A DNA stretch of 64,000 nt from Nostoc sp. ATCC 53789 (GTDB lineage Bacteria; Cyanobacteriota; Cyanobacteriia; Cyanobacteriales; Nostocaceae), in NCBI RefSeq assembly GCF_009873495.1, contig NZ_CP046703.1, positions 3,372,501 to 3,436,500 on the forward strand, read 5' to 3'. The position numbers and the translations under genes are program-made. A model generated the notes under the pieces. It was not told where the DNA came from and ran no database searches. It saw only the letters and a list, made by a program, of their open reading frames with translations. This document shows, piece after piece, positions 27,344-35,547 of the stretch; the first letter of the stretch is position 1, and every line of letters begins with the position of its first letter.

Positions 27344-29002
27344 GTGAATAGTCAACGTTCATTTATCGGTTTTATCGTAGCAGGTGCGATCGCATTGCTA
27401 ATTGCGATCGCTGGCTTTTACTGGTTTTTCACCAAAAGTCCGGCTAACCTCATTGCTTCTACCTCTGAGCCTGGTGCAGCCATATTCGTATCGAAACTCT
27501 CGCCAGCAATGGTTTCACTGCTGACGAATCCCGATCGGTTGCAGGCGTTGGAACGTGAAGAGGAACTATCTAAACTCAAAACCAGTTTATTCGCCAAAAG
27601 TGGCATAGATTATAAACAAGACGTTCAACCCTGGTTAGGGAATGAAATTACATTAGCTATCACCACCTTAGATATTGATCGCGATCCAGAAAACGGACAG
27701 CAGCCAGGATATCTGTTAGCACTAGCAACCAAGCAACCGGAGAAAAGCCGTGAGTTTGTCGAGTTGTTATTTTCCAAACGAGCCTTATCTGGGGCAACCT
27801 TAGCTGTTGAAGAATATAAAGGCGTAAAGCTGATTTCTGACAATTCCCAACCAGAGAAGGATTTGCTTGCAGGTGCAGTTGTTGGTGAAGGCTTTGTATT
27901 GTTTGCCAACGATCCGAAAGTCTTGAAAGACGCGATTAATAACGTCCAAGCGCCCGATCTGAATTTGACTAGCTCCCCCGAATACCAAAAAGCTACTAAA
28001 GAACTGCCCAAAGGAGGTTTAGCTGTAGCGTTCTTAAATCTTCCCGTTGTAGCAAAATGGCAAGGCTTAGAATTGTCAGAACAACTTTATAACAGTGAAA
28101 TTATTTCTCTGGCGTTGAATCCCAAAGGATTGCTAGCAGAAACGACCTTTTTGACTTCATCAGAAATTCTCACTCCATCTGCAACACTATCTAAACCTGT
28201 AGGAGCATTGCAGTATGTTCCAGCGTCGGCAGGTTTGGCAATTTCTGGCTCAAATTTGAGTAATTTGGGCGAGAGCGATTTAGCCAAACTCTGGAGACAA
28301 GCAACAGCTAGTATATATGGTTCTGGGGAAGATGTGGTTTCTCGGTTAGCCAAACCTTTAGTAGATGTTCAAAAACAGTGGGGAATAAACTTACCAGAGG
28401 ATATTTTTAGTTGGGTACAGGGAGAATATGCGATCGCATTGTTACCTGAGAAAGAGCAAACAACCCCTCATTGGATTTTTGTGGTAGAAAAATCTGAGAG
28501 CGTAGAACAAGGTATTGCTCGTTTGGATGCGATCGCATCATCCAATGGACTCAGCATTAATCCCCTGACTATAGATAAGCAAAAAGTCTCCGCTTGGACA
28601 GAGTTAACTACGGCGGCTAAAAAAAGTGATCCTAAAGAAGGAGCATCTTTCAGTATTGAAACAAAAGTGCGGGGATTGCATACAACTTTAGGAAATTACG
28701 AAATTTTCACTTCTGACTTAGAAACGATAAATGAAATTCTCACAACCAAGGATAATTCCTTAATTGACAATCCCAATTTCCAAGATAGTATTGCTGCAAT
28801 TCCCTTACCAAACCAAGGCTATATATATCTTGACTGGACAAAGAGCCAGAATTTGTTAGAGCGTCAAGTACCGATTCTCAAGCTAGCAGAAGTCTTAGGT
28901 AAACCGTTTTTTGATAATCTGCGATCGCTCACAGTTAGCAGTTATGGAACTGACACGCGATCGCTCAAAGGTGGCGTTTTCTTCCAACTCAAGAATTCAT
29001 GA
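27344..29002 (+). CDS. DUF3352 family membrane-anchored protein
   Basis: 552 aa from a GTG start. A signal anchor spans residues 9-30, followed by the motif SEPGAAIFVSKLSPAMVSLL that opens DUF3352 proteins. The rest is a two-lobed extracytoplasmic domain with repeated AFLNLP and GQP-type segments and ending SLKGGVFFQLKN. The family is conserved throughout cyanobacteria with no established function. It probably faces the periplasm or thylakoid lumen. Several HIP1 sites fall within the coding region, as expected for long-resident DNA. Confidence 0.85.
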   Translation: MNSQRSFIGFIVAGAIALLIAIAGFYWFFTKSPANLIASTSEPGAAIFVSKLSPAMVSLLTNPDRLQALEREEELSKLKTSLFAKSGIDYKQDVQPWLGNEITLAITTLDIDRDPENGQQPGYLLALATKQPEKSREFVELLFSKRALSGATLAVEEYKGVKLISDNSQPEKDLLAGAVVGEGFVLFANDPKVLKDAINNVQAPDLNLTSSPEYQKATKELPKGGLAVAFLNLPVVAKWQGLELSEQLYNSEIISLALNPKGLLAETTFLTSSEILTPSATLSKPVGALQYVPASAGLAISGSNLSNLGESDLAKLWRQATASIYGSGEDVVSRLAKPLVDVQKQWGINLPEDIFSWVQGEYAIALLPEKEQTTPHWIFVVEKSESVEQGIARLDAIASSNGLSINPLTIDKQKVSAWTELTTAAKKSDPKEGASFSIETKVRGLHTTLGNYEIFTSDLETINEILTTKDNSLIDNPNFQDSIAAIPLPNQGYIYLDWTKSQNLLERQVPILKLAEVLGKPFFDNLRSLTVSSYGTDTRSLKGGVFFQLKNS

Positions 29003-29115
29003 GATTTTCATAAAAGCTCAAGTGCAGAAGGTTAAAAATTATTTTATCTTCTGCCTTTTTCTGTTCCGTAAGATTTTCGTAAATTTACTGTATTATTTGC
29101 TATTTAAATCGTCTG

Positions 29116-29277
29116 TTAAGAGGATGTTTGAAAAGTATTTTTGGTAACATCAAAGCCTCAGAAACCTAACCCCCCTAGCCCCCCTCCTTCCCTACAAGGG
29201 AATGGGGGTTTCAAAGCCTCTCTCCGTTTCGGAGAGGGGTTTTTGGTATACTTTACGACTTTTCAAACAACCTCTAA
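29116..29277. repeat. MITE-like repeat with TTAGAGGTTGTTTGAAAAG-type ends
   Basis: 162 bp bounded by TTAAGAGGATGTTTGAAAAG and, inverted, CTTTTCAAACAACCTCTAA. The interior has nested palindromes: CCCTCCTTCCCT...AGGGAATGGGGG and CTCTCCGTTTCGGAGAG. It has no ORF and resembles small non-autonomous elements of cyanobacteria. Confidence 0.75.
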
Positions 29278-29516
29278 GGGTTTTCTTTAAGAGATAAGAT
29301 CCTGCGTCCAACAGAGGTAATCACATCCAAATTAGAAGTTGAGGAATTGTAGCTGCTGTTTATATCAAGAGGCAGCCTAGCAATTAGCTGTTTGCTTTAA
29401 AAACCCTTCATTGTGGCACATTTTAATGTGGCACAACCAACTGAAATTTCACTGGAATTTTTTCATTAGAATATGTATATATCATTACTAATTTAACAGC
29501 CTGTTGGAGGGCTACT
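29278..29516. other. Leader of the secreted-protein gene
   Basis: The 239 bp after the MITE hold no gene. A duplicated TTTTAATGTGGCAC-like stretch occurs near 29413-29437 (GTGGCACATTTTAATGTGGCAC), and GGAGGGCTACT supplies a ribosome binding site for the gene at 29517. Confidence 0.5.
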
Positions 29517-30008
29517 ATGAAATTTTGTCGCCCCCGACTTGAGTTTAGCGGCGGCTGGTTGTTGGCTATACTTGCCACCATCACAGCTACACCTGTAATC
29601 GCAGAGACAGCAGCGAATTTTGGTACTTTTACTGTGTCAACATCTAATCCAGCACAAGGAACAGTGCAGGGGTTTACAGGTGGTTCTTACTCATTGTCTG
29701 CCATAAGTAACCGCGATCGCGACCAAAAAGCCTGTATTGGTTTTGCTGATCCTAATCCAGATCACATTATGGTTTTGGAAAATGACTTTTCCCAGCTAAC
29801 AATCAAAGTCGATAGCAACAATACCGACACAACTTTACTCATTCAAGGCCCAGATCAAAATACGATTCGCTGCGGCGATGATACTGGCAAAAGAAAAGAT
29901 GCTAGCGTTAGCGATCGCAACTGGAAAAGAGGTACTTATCGGATTTGGGTAGGTACATTTAATTCTGGGGTCAAGCGTGATTATACTCTGGCAGTGGAGC
30001 AGCAGTGA
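29517..30008 (+). CDS. Secreted beta-sandwich (PPC-like) protein
   Basis: 163 aa. Signal peptide with hydrophobic core LLAILATITATPVIA and a likely cleavage after VIA-E. The mature part (about 133 aa) looks like a bacterial pre-peptidase C-terminal type beta sandwich: DHIMVLENDFSQLTIKV, DTTLLIQGPDQNTIRCGDD and GTYRIWVGTFNSGVKRDYTLAV. Proteins of this type are stand-alone periplasmic or extracellular domains; a binding role is conceivable but unproven. GGAGGGCTACT precedes the ATG. The stop is followed at once by repeat R1 copy B. Confidence 0.75.
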   Translation: MKFCRPRLEFSGGWLLAILATITATPVIAETAANFGTFTVSTSNPAQGTVQGFTGGSYSLSAISNRDRDQKACIGFADPNPDHIMVLENDFSQLTIKVDSNNTDTTLLIQGPDQNTIRCGDDTGKRKDASVSDRNWKRGTYRIWVGTFNSGVKRDYTLAVEQQ

Positions 30009-30012
30009 AGTG

Positions 30013-30123
30013 GGGAAGAAGCAAGGGAGCAGAGGAGTGTGGGGGGTAAGACTTCTTCCCCATCCTCCCACACCTCCCACACCTCCCACACCCCTTGGAT
30101 TTCTCACTTGTGAGAAATCCAGG
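30013..30123. repeat. Dispersed palindromic repeat family R1, copy B
   Basis: Shares GAGGAGTGTGGGGGGTAAGA, CTTCTTCCCCATCC, three TCCCACACC units (copies A and C have two) and the terminal palindrome GGATTTCTCAC-TT-GTGAGAAATCC. It lacks the left CCCGGATTTCTCACGCATAG end seen in copies A and C. Confidence 0.85.
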
Positions 30124-30129
30124 CTAATG

Positions 30130-30157
30130 CCCAATTCCCAATTCCCAATTCCCAATT
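30130..30157. repeat. Heptamer tandem repeat (CCCAATT)x4
   Basis: Four perfect head-to-tail copies of CCCAATT in the cysE leader. Short tandem heptamers of this kind are a hallmark of heterocystous cyanobacteria. Confidence 0.9.
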
Positions 30158-30225
30158 CTTATGTGCAACACCTGAGACGATAATATGGGAGAGTAGCTTG
30201 TTGTGCTTTCCGAGGGTGCTATCTC

Positions 30226-30990
30226 GTGCTATCTATACTGCGTGCTGACTTTCGTATCATATTTGAACGTGACCCAGCTGCTCGTAACTGGTTGGAAGTT
30301 TTATTTTGTTACCCTGGTTTGCAAGCCCTGCTATTCCATAGGCTGGCTCACTGGTTGTACGCTCTTGGTCTTCCCTTTTTTCCTCGCCTAATTTCTCACT
30401 TGGCTCGGTTTTTGACTGGAATTGAAATCCACCCTGGTGCAGCGATTGGAAAAAGTGTGTTTATTGACCACGGTATGGGTGTAGTAATTGGTGAAACTGC
30501 GATCGTGGGAGACTATGCCCTAATTTATCAAGGTGTCACCCTTGGAGGTACTGGTAAAGAATGTGGCAAACGCCATCCAACTGTGGGTGAAAACGTCGTA
30601 GTCGGGGCTGGGGCAAAGGTACTGGGCAATATCCAAATTGGTAATAATGTTCGTATTGGCGCTGGGTCTGTTGTTCTAAGGGATGTACCTTCAGACTGTA
30701 CTGTGGTAGGGGTGCCTGGGCGCATCATGTATCGTTCTGGAGTTCGGGTTTCACCTCTTGAACACAATAACTTACCAGATTCAGAAGCTCAAGTAATTCG
30801 TGCTTTAGTAGACCGGATTGAGGCGTTGGAAGAACAAATACAAACTCTTCAGCGTACCAATTCTTCAGAAAAAACTCCTGTTTTAGTGGGTTGTTTAGCC
30901 ACCAAAGAGGATGAGCCAACCCACGATTCTCGCTGGTGTAACCTCAAAGATAAGACCATCCAGCAATTTCTAGATGGTGCTGGCATTTAG
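30226..30990 (+). CDS. cysE: Serine O-acetyltransferase
   Basis: 254 aa from GTG 30226. The N-terminal helical part ([20 protein letters not shown]) is followed by left-handed beta-helix hexapeptides: [58 protein letters not shown] and [15 protein letters not shown]. Catalytic His and Asp lie in FIDHGMG and the HPTVG histidine is conserved. It acetylates L-serine with acetyl-CoA to O-acetylserine, the committed step of cysteine synthesis. The C-terminal 60 residues contain a coiled-coil-like segment ([18 protein letters not shown]) longer than in enteric CysE. An upstream duplicated GTGCTATCT places two possible GTG starts near each other. Confidence 0.96.
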   Translation: MLSILRADFRIIFERDPAARNWLEVLFCYPGLQALLFHRLAHWLYALGLPFFPRLISHLARFLTGIEIHPGAAIGKSVFIDHGMGVVIGETAIVGDYALIYQGVTLGGTGKECGKRHPTVGENVVVGAGAKVLGNIQIGNNVRIGAGSVVLRDVPSDCTVVGVPGRIMYRSGVRVSPLEHNNLPDSEAQVIRALVDRIEALEEQIQTLQRTNSSEKTPVLVGCLATKEDEPTHDSRWCNLKDKTIQQFLDGAGI

Positions 30991-31019
30991 TTAAAATTCA
31001 AGGGTTAAGGGTCAATCTT

Positions 31020-31192
31020 TAGCCCTTTGAAGGTGACTCGTAAAATCTCTTATTTTTTCTCAGCGATCTCTGTACCTCTATGGTTTAAAAGTATTTTTTC
31101 TAACCACAGAGGCGCAGAGGACACAGAGTATAGATATAGAGCTTAAAGAGGAATCTATTTAGCAAAATTTTTACGCACCTTGGAAGGGGTAC
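31020..31192. repeat. MITE-like repeat family R2, copy 2
   Basis: Left end TAGCCCTTTGAAGGTGACTC and right end CACCTTGGAAGGGGTACG are slightly decayed versions of the R2 termini. The interior holds the CTCTGTACCTCTATGGTTT / AACCACAGAGGCGCAGAG inverted pair. The 9-mer GGTCAATCT lies directly outside both ends (31010-31018 and 31193-31201), as expected for a target-site duplication. Confidence 0.85.
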
Positions 31193-31218
31193 GGTCAATC
31201 TATTGACTCTTGGCTAAA

Positions 31219-31803
31219 TCACGGATTAATTGCTTCGCTAGACCACTCTTGCTGGTCATTACGGTGGTAAAGACATCGATTTTGTGGTTCGCCGCGTAAT
31301 TCTAAATGGTCTACTTGCACCGGATCTAGTAGCAGGAGACAAAAATTAGAAAGTGGCTCAATAGGATCGGGTGGTGATGGCTCAAAGGCTCCTGCTTCTT
31401 TGATTCTGGGTTTACCAGGATAGGGCCAACCAAACTGTAAACGCGCCGCATCACTTAATTCTTGCCACATTGCAATTCGGGCTGGCTGTAAATCTTGGTG
31501 AGAATCATCACTGCTGATTAGGGTCAAATCGCCAGCCATGCGGAATTGTTCTCGTGTATTGGGGAAGTACCAGCAAATTTCTGCCCAAGGTTGTTGCTGT
31601 ATTTGGTCGGCTTTGGCGCTACGAGTATCGGTGATAAATCTTAGCTGGTTTGTATCTTCCAGGAAGCCGCGAAAGACTAGGGTACGATTAGCGGGGCGGC
31701 CATTGGGTTGCACTGTTGCTAGTTGCAGGTAACGGGCATAAACAAGGCTGCGGTTGCGATGGAGTGCATGAGCGATCGCACCTCGCCAAGGAGCAAGAGA
31801 CAT
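31219..31803 (-). CDS. Pyridoxamine 5'-phosphate oxidase family FMN-binding protein (Alr4036-like)
   Basis: 194 aa. FMN-binding split-barrel residues are visible: YLQLATVQPNGRPANRTLVFRGF (32-54, quoted in part by family signature), RFITDTRSAKADQI, EICWYFPNTREQFR and WPYPGKPRIK. It matches the Pyridox_oxase_2 group that includes Anabaena Alr4036, whose members bind FMN but lack a demonstrated PNPOx activity. Expected to be cytosolic. Its gene converges with cysE, with the R2 repeat between them. Confidence 0.85.
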   Translation of the reverse strand: MSLAPWRGAIAHALHRNRSLVYARYLQLATVQPNGRPANRTLVFRGFLEDTNQLRFITDTRSAKADQIQQQPWAEICWYFPNTREQFRMAGDLTLISSDDSHQDLQPARIAMWQELSDAARLQFGWPYPGKPRIKEAGAFEPSPPDPIEPLSNFCLLLLDPVQVDHLELRGEPQNRCLYHRNDQQEWSSEAINP

Positions 31804-31971
31804 TATACAATTCTGTTGGTAATTTAGCGCCAGGTATTCTTGAACATACTACCACTTCAATACTCTTGGTTGAGCGCCAGTGATTCCTAAAAGTTCTCTA
31901 ACGCTAAGAAGCTTTAAGATTCCAGTGCTGTAAAATATGTATATATAAATTCTTCATATAAATAACATCTG

Positions 31972-33324
31972 ATGAGTTTCTTACCCGCTAATCGTGCTAA
32001 TACCCTCAAAGCTGCTTTTCGTGTTTGTGATGTAGCTCCTTTAGTGAGTAATAGAGATATTGAACGTTATTATGTTAATTTATCAAAAGTCCGCAAGACA
32101 GAAGCAATTAATACTATTAAAAAACGCTTAGATTTTCTGGAACCCGCAGAATTTTGCAGTCTTCTATTTACTGGACATCGGGGATGCGGTAAAAGTACAG
32201 AATTAAGAAAGATTCAGCAAGAATGGGAATCTCAATATAAAGTTATTTATATAGAAGCAGACGCTGAACTAGATATATTAGACGCAGAATACACAGATTT
32301 ATATTTGGTAATTATTAAAAAAGTTGCTGATGTCCTATACACATCGGAATTAAATTTTGATGCAAAACTTTTAACTAATTTTGAGTCTTGGTTTAAAGAA
32401 ATTACTCAAGAAACCGAACAAACAGTTGAAAGGTCAGCAAGTATCAGTGCTGAGGCTGAAGCAGGAATAAAAATTCCCTTTCTTTCAAAGTTATTGGGTA
32501 AAATACAGGCTCAAATTAAAGGCGCTGACATACAAAGAAGAACGGTTCGCCAGAATTTACAAAAAGATATTGGTCGTTTACAAGCAGATATAAATTTGTT
32601 GTTAGGTGATGCTTTCGTCAAGCTTAAATTAAAATACCCTGAATATGAAAAAGGATTTTTAATTATTTTCGATAACTTAGACAGAGTGCCTCCAAATGTA
32701 GCTAAACATTTATTTTGTGATTACGCATTTCAATTGCAAAGTCTACATTGTACGATTATCTACACAGCACCAATTTCTATTGTCTATTCTGAAAATAACT
32801 TGAGTAACACTTTCGACACACCCAATATTGTGCCGATGGTCAATATATATGAGTTTGAACAAGATAAAAACGATCTAGCTCATAATGATGATGGTATAAC
32901 AGCAATTACGAGTTTAATTGAACAAAGAGTTGAAGTAGACGCAGTGTTTGAATCGCGTCAACTATTGGTAGATTTAGCCAAAGCAAGCGGCGGTCACATC
33001 CGTCAATTGATGCAAATAGCATCAAAAGCATTTATTACAGCAGCAACTCGCGATCACGAGAAGGTTACTGCTGATGATATCACTTATGCGATTAAGCAAG
33101 AGCAGTTTAATTTTGAGCGGAGTATATCAACAGAATACTATTCTGCTTTGGCTGCGGTATATCTCAACAAGGATGTTTCTAAAGATGAAATCGGCAGGTT
33201 AATGCTGTTCAGTCTTTGGGTTTTTGAGTATAACGGCAAAAATCGCTGGAATTATGTTAATCCAGTTGTGAGGCAAATCCATGCTTTCCAAGAAGCAGTT
33301 AAATCAGCGACAAGTAACCCCTGA
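31972..33324 (+). CDS. P-loop AAA/STAND-like ATPase (first gene of an overlapping pair)
   Basis: 450 aa. Walker A is FTGHRGCGKSTELRKI (about 62-77), Walker B is GFLIIFDNLDRVP (about 223-235), and a sensor-like YTAPIS follows. A 40-residue charged helical stretch (about 140-200) separates the two halves, and the C-terminus has a lid-type segment (ASGGHIRQLMQIASKAF, then HEKVTADDITYAI). This is the ORC/STAND-like architecture of ATPases that act with sensor or effector partners. It overlaps the next gene by 44 bp, a strong sign of translational coupling. Function is not known; a conflict or signalling ATPase is a reasonable inference. Confidence 0.85.
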   Translation: MSFLPANRANTLKAAFRVCDVAPLVSNRDIERYYVNLSKVRKTEAINTIKKRLDFLEPAEFCSLLFTGHRGCGKSTELRKIQQEWESQYKVIYIEADAELDILDAEYTDLYLVIIKKVADVLYTSELNFDAKLLTNFESWFKEITQETEQTVERSASISAEAEAGIKIPFLSKLLGKIQAQIKGADIQRRTVRQNLQKDIGRLQADINLLLGDAFVKLKLKYPEYEKGFLIIFDNLDRVPPNVAKHLFCDYAFQLQSLHCTIIYTAPISIVYSENNLSNTFDTPNIVPMVNIYEFEQDKNDLAHNDDGITAITSLIEQRVEVDAVFESRQLLVDLAKASGGHIRQLMQIASKAFITAATRDHEKVTADDITYAIKQEQFNFERSISTEYYSALAAVYLNKDVSKDEIGRLMLFSLWVFEYNGKNRWNYVNPVVRQIHAFQEAVKSATSNP

Positions 33325-34963
33325 GTTGAATTTAGAAAAAGACACTTTTGTGCAAATAAATCAGCAGTCATTAGCAGAACTTTTAACCTTTATTGATTTT
33401 GCTGACACTCAGTTAACGATTGGGTTCGTTGCTGTTAATTTTGCTGAAGATAGAAATACTTTAATTGAAATCCTCAAGAATCATCCTCAATGTCATGAGA
33501 TTCAGTTTGAAATTCTCAATTTTGCCGATCCTAATTTGCGTTTTTTAAGGGATGAGATTATTCATGATTTAAAAGAAATTCATTTAAAACCAGATAAAAA
33601 ATTAGTATTAATTGTTATCGGTTTAGAAAAATCTATTGGTTTATCTGGAGAATATCCGCCTGTACTGCAAGACTTGAACTTTGTCCGAGACGCTTTTACT
33701 AATAGTGTTCCTCACCCTATACTGATATTTCTGCCAGATCATGCCCTAACACGTTTAGCAAAATATGCCCCAGATTTTTGGGCATGGAGAAAAGGAGTAT
33801 TTTATTTTAAAACAGTCGAGTCTACTCAAGAGTTGGCTATTGAAAAAACTATTCAGTCGGAGAGAATATTAGGAAGTTTAGATTTACCAGAAAGGCAAGA
33901 GCGGATTGATTTACTTGAGCGCTTGCTAATGGAAGAATCAACTGATATACGCACCCACATTACTATTTCAAAGGAGTTAGGGGTTGCTTACAGGAGTATT
34001 GGTGAGGCGAAAAAAGCAGAAGATTTTTTGCTACAAGCTTTAAAGTTAACTGAAGACGATGAAAATTTAGCAGGAATCAAAGCTAGCGTTCTCCACGAAC
34101 TGGGTTACATATATCATGATTTGGGAGAATGGGAAAAAGCGATCGCACTCTATAATCAGTCTTTGGAAATAACTGAACGCATTGGTGATGTCCAAGGCAA
34201 TGCAGCGACGTTGTATGAACTGGGACGTATCTACGCCAACAAAGGGGAAGTGGATGAAGTGATCCCACTCTTCAATCAGTCTTTGGAAATAACTGAACGC
34301 ATTGGTAATGTCCAAGGAAAAGCGGCGACGTTGCACCAACTGGGAATTCTCTACGCCGAAAAAGGGGAAGTGGATGAAGCGATCACATTCTACAATCGGT
34401 CTTTGGAAATAAATGAACGCATTGGTAATGTCCTAGGGAAAGCGGCGACATTGCACCAACTGGGAATTCTCTACGCCGACAAAGGGGAAGTGAATGAAGC
34501 GATCACATTCTACAAGCAGTCTTTGGAAATAAATGAACGCATTGGTAATGTCCTAGGGAAAGCGGCGACATTGCACAATCTAGCAGGTATCTACGCCAAT
34601 GAAGGGGAAGTGTATGAAGCGATCACACTCTACAATCAATCTTTGGAAATAAAAGAACGCATTGGTAATGTCCAAGGCAAAGCGGCGACGTTGCACCAAC
34701 TGGCAGGTATCTACGCTAACAAAGGGGATGTGGATGAAGCGATCGCACTTTTCAAGCAGTCTTTGGAAATAAATGAACGCATTGGTGATGTCCAAGGCAA
34801 AGCAATGACTTTGTGGTGGTTAGGAGGTTTGGCAGAAAAACAGGGTGAATACAGTAAAGCGATATCCTATTTGCAACCAGCTTTAGAGATTTTGCAGGGA
34901 TTGAAGTCACCGGATGCTGAAAGTGTGAGTGCAAGTCTTGATAGGGTAATGGGTAATTCGTAA
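33281..34963 (+). CDS. TPR-repeat sensor protein with NTPase-like N-terminus, partner of the upstream ATPase
   Basis: 560 aa. Residues 1-215 form an alpha/beta domain that lacks a Walker A but has the strand-like KLVLIVIGLEKSIG and PHPILIFLPDHALTRLAKYAPDFW, seen in cyanobacterial STAND-type proteins. From about 225 there are eight or more 40-residue TPR units (EAITFYNRSLEINERIGNVL and variants). Six of these are encoded by near-identical 120-bp repeats. The TPR array presumably binds a ligand or partner while the overlapping upstream gene provides ATP hydrolysis. The protein ends with a degenerate TPR (GEYSKAISYLQPALEIL). Its ATG lies inside the upstream gene. Confidence 0.85.
   Translation: MLSKKQLNQRQVTPELNLEKDTFVQINQQSLAELLTFIDFADTQLTIGFVAVNFAEDRNTLIEILKNHPQCHEIQFEILNFADPNLRFLRDEIIHDLKEIHLKPDKKLVLIVIGLEKSIGLSGEYPPVLQDLNFVRDAFTNSVPHPILIFLPDHALTRLAKYAPDFWAWRKGVFYFKTVESTQELAIEKTIQSERILGSLDLPERQERIDLLERLLMEESTDIRTHITISKELGVAYRSIGEAKKAEDFLLQALKLTEDDENLAGIKASVLHELGYIYHDLGEWEKAIALYNQSLEITERIGDVQGNAATLYELGRIYANKGEVDEVIPLFNQSLEITERIGNVQGKAATLHQLGILYAEKGEVDEAITFYNRSLEINERIGNVLGKAATLHQLGILYADKGEVNEAITFYKQSLEINERIGNVLGKAATLHNLAGIYANEGEVYEAITLYNQSLEIKERIGNVQGKAATLHQLAGIYANKGDVDEAIALFKQSLEINERIGDVQGKAMTLWWLGGLAEKQGEYSKAISYLQPALEILQGLKSPDAESVSASLDRVMGNS
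34139..34858 (+). repeat. Six 120-bp tandem repeats encoding TPR units
   Basis: Exact 120-bp periodicity, with unit starts at 34139, 34259, 34379, 34499, 34619 and 34739. Each carries GTCTTTGGAAATAA and GAACGCATTGGT at fixed offsets. Units 3 and 4 are nearly identical. Such similarity at DNA level implies recent duplication or gene conversion. Confidence 0.95.
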
Positions 34964-34979
34964 TTCGTAATTCGTAATT
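34957..34979. repeat. TAATTCG tandem repeat
   Basis: Three head-to-tail TAATTCG/AATTCGT heptamers straddle the stop codon of the TPR gene. The same motif is found after the PRC-barrel gene (44127-44144) and, inverted, before the Uma2 gene (about 56150-56163). Confidence 0.8.
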
Positions 34980-35064
34980 ACAGCACCAAAAGATTTTTTA
35001 TCTCACGCAAAGGCGCAAAGAAGAACGCGAGAGTGTTTTCTTAATAAATGAAAATTGCTGTAAT

Positions 35065-35316
35065 GAGTTTTTGATACTCGTAAACGAGTCTTTTATACTC
35101 GCGCGAGAGTCTTTGATACGCGTGAATGAGTCTTTGATACTCGCGGACGAGTCTTTTCTACTCGTGAATGAGTCTTTTATACTCATGGACGAGTCTTTGA
35201 TACTCATAAATGAGTCTTTGAACTCCGTTAATGAACCTCGGAGCTTCGTTCGTGAACCTTTGAGCTTCGTTGATGAACCTCGGAGCTTCATTTGTGAACC
35301 TCGCAATGTTGTTCGG
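35065..35316. repeat. Twelve-unit 21-bp tandem array of small palindromes
   Basis: Twelve consecutive units of exactly 21 bp. Units 1-8 begin GAGT (consensus GAGTCTTTKATACTCGYRRAY) and units 9-12 begin GAAC (GAACCTCGGAGCTTCGTTSRT). Across unit junctions ACTCGTAAACGAGT-type palindromes form, with paired changes such as ACTCATAAATGAGT. Because 21 is a multiple of three, both strands stay open: the plus strand reads ILVNES-type heptads and the minus strand SIKDSFT-type heptads. A minus-strand ORF (34998-35291, ATG preceded by GAGG) is possible, but the GAGG belongs to the repeat unit, so I leave coding unresolved. There are no spacers, so it is not a CRISPR array. Confidence 0.93.
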
Positions 35317-35325
35317 TGAAGGCAA

Positions 35326-35347
35326 AAGACGCGATAAATCGCGTCTT
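35326..35347. repeat. AAGACGCGAT palindrome
   Basis: Perfect inverted repeat AAGACGCGAT-AA-ATCGCGTCTT directly after the 21-bp array. The same palindrome family sits inside smc at 40585-40610. Confidence 0.85.
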
Positions 35348-35403
35348 CGTGATTATGGGATTTATTTCATTAATAGATTTTGATAGCAATTTAGGTGAGA
35401 GAA

Positions 35404-35547
35404 TCAGGATCTATGCCGAGCGATCGCCAAAAGCGCTTTAAGTAAACCAGGAATCAAATCTTGTAATTCATTATCCACGGGGGTATCGTCAGAGTCAGGT
35501 AGCTCTTCAGATGAGGGCAAACAAGCTAATGGATCGTAATTTAGCAT
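35404..35547 (-). pseudogene. Remnant of a Uma2-family (DUF820) gene, N-terminal 47 codons
   Basis: The minus strand encodes MLNYDPLACLPSSEELPDSD, then DTPVDNELQDLIPGLLKALL and a premature stop after 47 codons. The SxEELPDSDDTPVDNELQxLIP start is characteristic of one large subfamily of cyanobacterial Uma2 proteins, which normally continue for about 200 residues with a nuclease-like fold. Everything after the first helix is missing. A 70-bp segment covering its 3' end and flank is duplicated at about 35590-35655. It could be translated as a micro-protein, but I regard it as a gene fossil. Confidence 0.7.

Noticed and set aside
28911-29147. 78-codon plus-strand ORF at the end of the DUF3352 gene
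   Set aside because: Mostly overlaps the real gene in another frame and runs into the MITE.
34139-34858. CRISPR or satellite DNA
   Set aside because: The 120-bp period encodes well-formed 40-residue TPR units in an open frame that continues on both sides.
35065-35316. CRISPR array
   Set aside because: The units are contiguous 21-mers with no unique spacers, and no cas gene is in the window.
34998-35319. Two overlapping heptad-repeat ORFs (plus and minus) as confirmed genes
   Set aside because: Openness follows automatically from a 21-bp period lacking stops; neither has an independent ribosome binding site. Kept as a finding, not as CDS.
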